64,000 nt of DNA from the NCBI GenBank assembly GCA_023407575.1, contig JAEYLX010000026.1, positions 248,001 to 312,000 of the forward strand, read 5' to 3'. Shown piece after piece: positions 61,401-64,000 of the stretch (within the stretch, counting starts at the first letter, position 1; each line of letters begins with the position of its first letter). Both the position numbers and the translations under genes were made by a program. The notes under the pieces were generated by a model. That model was not told where the DNA came from. It searched no databases and saw nothing but the letters and a program-made list of their open reading frames with translations. This stretch comes from Bacillota bacterium (GTDB lineage: Bacteria; Bacillota; Clostridia; Lachnospirales; Lachnospiraceae).

Positions 61401-61586
61401 TTGAAGTATCAGCTCTACACATTTGCAAATAGCGCAGTTATGAATCAGTCAACAGAGAAGGTAGAGGTATGGTGGAGTAAAGCATTAAATGCAATTACTA
61501 CAATTAGTGGAATTCTATTAGGAATTGGTGCTGTTGCTTGGCTAGGACTTTCTCTTATGCCTTATAAGAAAAAGGAGGAGGAATAA
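58431..61586 (+). CDS. membrane-anchored GH3 glycosidase, permuted domain order
   Basis: 1051 residues. A hydrophobic N-terminal segment (about 12-32) and a C-terminal one (ITTISGILLGIGAVAWLGL) followed by KKKEEE suggest anchoring at both ends with the enzyme outside. Domain order is circularly permuted: the alpha/beta sandwich (about 65-480, TVVMKNDNEVLPL), then a fibronectin III-like part, then the catalytic barrel with K848-H849 in GPKHMGFNDQEHNR and the nucleophile Asp927 in GFTGIVSTDMM. Such enzymes release glucose, xylose or related sugars from glycans. AAGGAGG stands 9 nt before the ATG. A small membrane protein gene follows 3 nt later. Confidence 0.88.
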   Translation: MMAKKLVPFFRGMSSVMASVLTLSLLGTTVADTYRTNLDDVLGTQSYITTTDADSVKYQSDYSTIEEMAQAAKDLAIRQGEEGTVVMKNDNEVLPLSETGTVALFGLAAYAPYPINAGDLKAGNEDAVDLVQGLTDAGLQINEVVKSFYMDKLLNPHEVVTQNAWTGEDVVSTGFDYIYSTSVGDMTDFVISEVPADKYQELGAPENMSEQIDKATTVGICVFARPGGESNTYAAGTAVNFAGEKTGKDPLALSEDELSVIAYAKETCSKVIVLLNTGNTMVIKDIAEGGNYEVDGIAYIGCPNDYQFTGIVNALTGKVNATGALTDTYVKDNSSIPAVVNFGGDYYADADIVAANAANGFDPRYPGVDISNMSSAGSFGGGEATYSAGQYIVEAEGIYVGYKYFETRYFDSIMNPSSNADSSEGATQGDSWDYNSEVNYSFGHTLSYLDYTQTVKSVDVDKTPEGNITAVIEVKNNSSEDGRFLTQLYVQQPYTEYDKQNNVEKSAVMFLNSAKVDVAAGATEEVTITIPTKYLASYDYTTAKTYILDEGDYYFTAAAGSHEAVNNFLSAQGKTVADGMDAEAVGTVVIWDENTTLDTTTFAVENNTVVTNVADEADLNYWTGEDTVTYLSRQDWKATYPINYNKDVQISIGDSEKSEEWIAALRGQNYTIKTDSPAAEAVDNGVSFSTEDIQYEQLSDINDPFWNSLVAEITIDEAVGAVIHGGSRTDVLTNVDNPVVLQNEGVNGFTTAYVDETTGKSYKFNINSMTLLGSSFNPELAYDWGTIEGNSGLWLERYTLWGIGLTQRRTPYNGRNYEYVSEDPMLSNRIGYGVLNGCADKGVMNGPKHMGFNDQEHNRNGVAAYMNEQKFRETDLRCFQGALEDGKGMAVMVAFNRIGATNASHYVGMLKTILRDEWGFTGIVSTDMMNNAYYFNPESMVMATITQVADFGGDDNHINLGDGGVDATWAYISVDSVKNDSTLVEQARQNLKYQLYTFANSAVMNQSTEKVEVWWSKALNAITTISGILLGIGAVAWLGLSLMPYKKKEEE

Positions 61587-61589
61587 ACG

Positions 61590-62069
61590 ATGAGTTTTAT
61601 AAAAAAGCAAACCGCAGGAACCTGGATAACATTTATTGCATTAGTTCTTACAATTGTATCCTGTATCATTTATAAAATAAATATAGCTGGTGATGGCTAC
61701 TTCAAAAATGCAGCAGTTCCAAGCGCAACCCAATACGCTATTATTGCAATTGTATTATTAGTTATTGCGCTAGTATTATCCCAAATTAACACGAAAGGTA
61801 TTGTAGATAAGCTGATAAGAATTGTTACCGATGCAATGAGAATTGTGTTTCCAGCACTTAGTATAGCTGTTGCTATTACTTTGGTATCCAGTAGAGTTCA
61901 GGGATTCGCATTTATCTACTTCTCAAATGAAGAGGTATTGCAGGAGGTACAGACGGCTGCTAATCTTTCCTCAGCACATGGAGCAATTGCAAGTATTATT
62001 GCTTTCGCTGTTACGGCACTTGTTGGAATGATAGCTGCATTCTTTACACTTAAGAAGAAAGAAGCATAA
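61590..62069 (+). CDS. small four-helix membrane protein
   Basis: 159 residues with four hydrophobic segments (about 10-28, 44-64, 84-103, 130-152) and charged ends, topology probably N-in. It starts 3 nt after the GH3 gene behind AGGAGGAGG and ends before a strong terminator, so the two are co-expressed. I do not recognise a named family; similar small proteins follow membrane-anchored GH3 genes in gut Clostridia. It may help place or stabilise the glycosidase, which is inference. Confidence 0.7.
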   Translation: MSFIKKQTAGTWITFIALVLTIVSCIIYKINIAGDGYFKNAAVPSATQYAIIAIVLLVIALVLSQINTKGIVDKLIRIVTDAMRIVFPALSIAVAITLVSSRVQGFAFIYFSNEEVLQEVQTAANLSSAHGAIASIIAFAVTALVGMIAAFFTLKKKEA

Positions 62070-62079
62070 TGAAATATTG

Positions 62080-62118
62080 TTCCTCCCGAAGTTTGAACAC
62101 CTTCGGGAGGAATTTTAT
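62080..62118 (+). terminator. terminator of the GH3 operon
   Basis: TTCCTCCCGAAG (62080-62091) pairs perfectly with CTTCGGGAGGAA (62101-62112), followed by TTTTAT. Confidence 0.88.
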
Positions 62119-62153
62119 CTTTAGTATAGGACAGTGAATCGGGAGAGAACATT

Positions 62154-64000
62154 ATGTTAAAAATAAGCAAATTTACATGTGAAAACCTAACACAGGAGTG
62201 TGTTACAGACGAAATGTCCCCGAGTTTTTCATATGTAGTGAAAAGTAAAAGACAGGGTGCAAAACTCATAAATGCAAGTCTTTCCATGAACGGTTGGCAG
62301 ACACAAACCAGAGAACAAATTGCGATTCCTTATAGGGGAGACAGACTCCACCCTTTTACAACCTATACAGCAGAATTACAGGTTTGGGATGATGCAGGGG
62401 AGACAGACTCTTGCACCTGTTCTTTTGAGACGGGAAGAATGGACACACCCTGGCAGGCAAAATGGATTAGCGATGGAGCATATGTGTTTACCGAAAAGAA
62501 AGTTTCGCCAGTACCAATAATGTTCAGAAAAGACTTTCCTATTAATAAAAAAGTGAAAAGCGCAAAGATTTACGCCACAGCAATGGGAATATATGAAATG
62601 ATGTTAAATGGTAAAAAGGTTGGAAATCGGTATTTTGCTCCGGGATTTACCTCATATAAAACAAGATTGCAATATCAGACCTATGATATTACCGAATTAT
62701 TGAAAAATGAAAATGAGCTGGATGTGGTAGTAGCTGGTGGCTGGGCAGTAGGGTCTTTCGTTTTTACGAGAAAAAATAGAGTTACCGCTAATCGGCAAGC
62801 GCTGCTTTTGGAACTTCGTGTAATCTACGAAGATGGTGAGACAGAGATTATTAAAACTGATGAGAGCTGGAAGACCACGGAGGAAGGTAATTATTGCACT
62901 GCTGATTTTTATGATGGTGAGACTTATGATGCCACAGTGGATTTAAATGCAATCACTTGGCGAAATGCTACTACGGAAAAACTGCGGGTATCGCCAGAAA
63001 TATTTGCAGAAATAGGAGCGCCTGTTATTGCTCATCAGAGAATTAATCCCATTGGCTGTACAAAAACGGAGCACGGACTTATCTATGATTTTGGACAGAA
63101 CTTTGCGGGAGTCGTAGATTTAACCCTAAAGGCGAAGAAAGGTCAGGTAATTACAATACGACATGCAGAACTTTTGAACCCGGATGGAACCTTGAATACA
63201 GCATTTTTAAGAACTGCCAAAGCAACGGTTACCTATATCTGCCGTCAGGGGGAACAGCAGTATTCTCCAAGGTTTACTTATATGGGTTTTCGCTATATAT
63301 GCGTAGATGGAATCTCGCAGGAAGATATTCAAGTAAGTGCCTTAGTACTGTATTCTAATCTGGGGAAAAACGGAGAGTTTAAATGCTCTTCCATAAAGCT
63401 AAATCAGCTCCAAAGTAATATTGTCTGGAGTGCACACTCTAATTTTATGGATATTCCTACGGACTGTCCTCAAAGAGATGAGAGGATGGGATGGACAGGG
63501 GATATCGCGGTATTTGCAGCTACTGCCTGCTATAATTTTGATATGAGCCGTTTTCTGGATAAATGGCTGGCGGATGTGGTAGCAGAACAGCTTCCTACGG
63601 GAGGGATTCCTAACACAGTGCCTGCTCAGGGTTATGGGTTTCCAGCAACTATGCCAGTAATGGCAATTGACTTCTGGGGGGATGCCTGTGTCTTAGTTCC
63701 CTGGGCAGAATACCGTGCCAGAGGAGATAAAAGAATTCTTGAAAAATACTATCCTATGATGAAAAAGTATGTGAATGCCTGCAAGTTCTGGGCGGGATTA
63801 TTCAGTGTAGGAAAGCATAGATATATATGGCATACCCCTTCTATGTTACACTTTGGAGACTGGGTTGCACCGGATGTACCTAAGATGAGTCAATGGCAAA
63901 AAAGAAGTAAATGGACGGCAACTGCAAGTCTTAAAAACACCAGCGGACTTCTTTCACAAATCGCAGAAATACTTGGAAATAAGAAGGACGCTGAAAAATA
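62154..64000 (+). CDS. alpha-L-rhamnosidase GH78, 3'-truncated by the window end
   Basis: 615 codons are visible with no stop. The N-terminal part is fibronectin III-like (about 1-100), then the beta-sandwich Bac_rhamnosid_N (MFRKDFPINKKVKSAKIYATAMGIYE in two parts, LNGKKVG, FAPGFTSYKTR), a second beta domain (YDFGQNFAGVV, RHAELLNPDGTL), and the (alpha/alpha)6 barrel with DIPTDCPQRDERMGWTGD, whose Asp and Glu are the catalytic pair of GH78. It removes terminal L-rhamnose from plant glycans or flavonoids. No signal peptide is seen, so it is cytosolic. GGGAGA precedes the ATG. Its end is outside the window. Confidence 0.93.
   Translation, partial: MLKISKFTCENLTQECVTDEMSPSFSYVVKSKRQGAKLINASLSMNGWQTQTREQIAIPYRGDRLHPFTTYTAELQVWDDAGETDSCTCSFETGRMDTPWQAKWISDGAYVFTEKKVSPVPIMFRKDFPINKKVKSAKIYATAMGIYEMMLNGKKVGNRYFAPGFTSYKTRLQYQTYDITELLKNENELDVVVAGGWAVGSFVFTRKNRVTANRQALLLELRVIYEDGETEIIKTDESWKTTEEGNYCTADFYDGETYDATVDLNAITWRNATTEKLRVSPEIFAEIGAPVIAHQRINPIGCTKTEHGLIYDFGQNFAGVVDLTLKAKKGQVITIRHAELLNPDGTLNTAFLRTAKATVTYICRQGEQQYSPRFTYMGFRYICVDGISQEDIQVSALVLYSNLGKNGEFKCSSIKLNQLQSNIVWSAHSNFMDIPTDCPQRDERMGWTGDIAVFAATACYNFDMSRFLDKWLADVVAEQLPTGGIPNTVPAQGYGFPATMPVMAIDFWGDACVLVPWAEYRARGDKRILEKYYPMMKKYVNACKFWAGLFSVGKHRYIWHTPSMLHFGDWVAPDVPKMSQWQKRSKWTATASLKNTSGLLSQIAEILGNKKDAEK

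Overview
The window reads as chromosomal DNA of an AT-rich, low-GC Gram-positive anaerobe, most likely a member of the Clostridia close to Lachnospiraceae. The basis is protein style (greA-lysS, a second gyrase/topoisomerase IV pair, membrane-anchored GH3 and GH78 glycosidases, Rgg-like and WYL regulators), strong AGGAGG-type ribosome binding sites and consensus sigma-A promoters. I see no rRNA, tRNA or CRISPR array.

Layout. 1-9.7 kb: a truncated YfbR-like HD phosphohydrolase, an AlkZ-related protein, a secreted repeat protein, a minus-strand two-component system plus ABC-2 exporter, and a UvrA-like protein that carries two N-terminal VOC-like domains. 10-18 kb: a lipoprotein, a small methyltransferase, a WYL regulator followed by an AlkZ-like winged-helix protein and a flavin reductase, a candidate type I toxin/antisense RNA locus, a perfect 30-bp hairpin, and a short SPASM-like protein next to an ATP-grasp enzyme. 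18-30 kb: housekeeping genes guaA, a degenerate Hpt protein, a parC/parE-like pair, a PHP hydrolase, lysA, greA and lysS. 30-46 kb: a defence island. 46-58 kb: two ABC exporter operons with their regulators, recQ and an orphan membrane protein. 58-64 kb: a GH3 glycosidase with a small membrane partner, then a GH78 rhamnosidase cut by the window end.

The main object is the island at 30.8-45.4 kb: seven co-directional, nearly abutting genes encoding a type III-like N6-adenine methylase (Mod), a type III Res-like helicase, a C5-cytosine methylase (DrmMII-like), a SNF2 helicase (DrmD-like), DrmA, DrmB and DrmC (phospholipase D fold). This combines the class 1 helicase with the class 2 methylase of DISARM and adds a Mod/Res pair, so it looks like a composite DISARM/type III restriction system. 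Decayed pieces of an excisionase-like HTH gene on the left and of a probable tyrosine integrase on the right suggest arrival on a mobile element. The Res-like protein carries a QMDLF sliding-clamp-type motif in a disordered linker.

Other notable signals are a structured intergenic repeat present at least twice (12.5 and 27.7 kb) with compensatory base changes, exact 11-bp-period direct repeats at both promoters of the two-component/ABC locus, a convergent-promoter toxin/antisense RNA locus at 15.5-15.8 kb, and three ArsR-type palindromes upstream of an exporter operon. All calls come from reading the sequence and from knowledge of protein families; no database search was possible.
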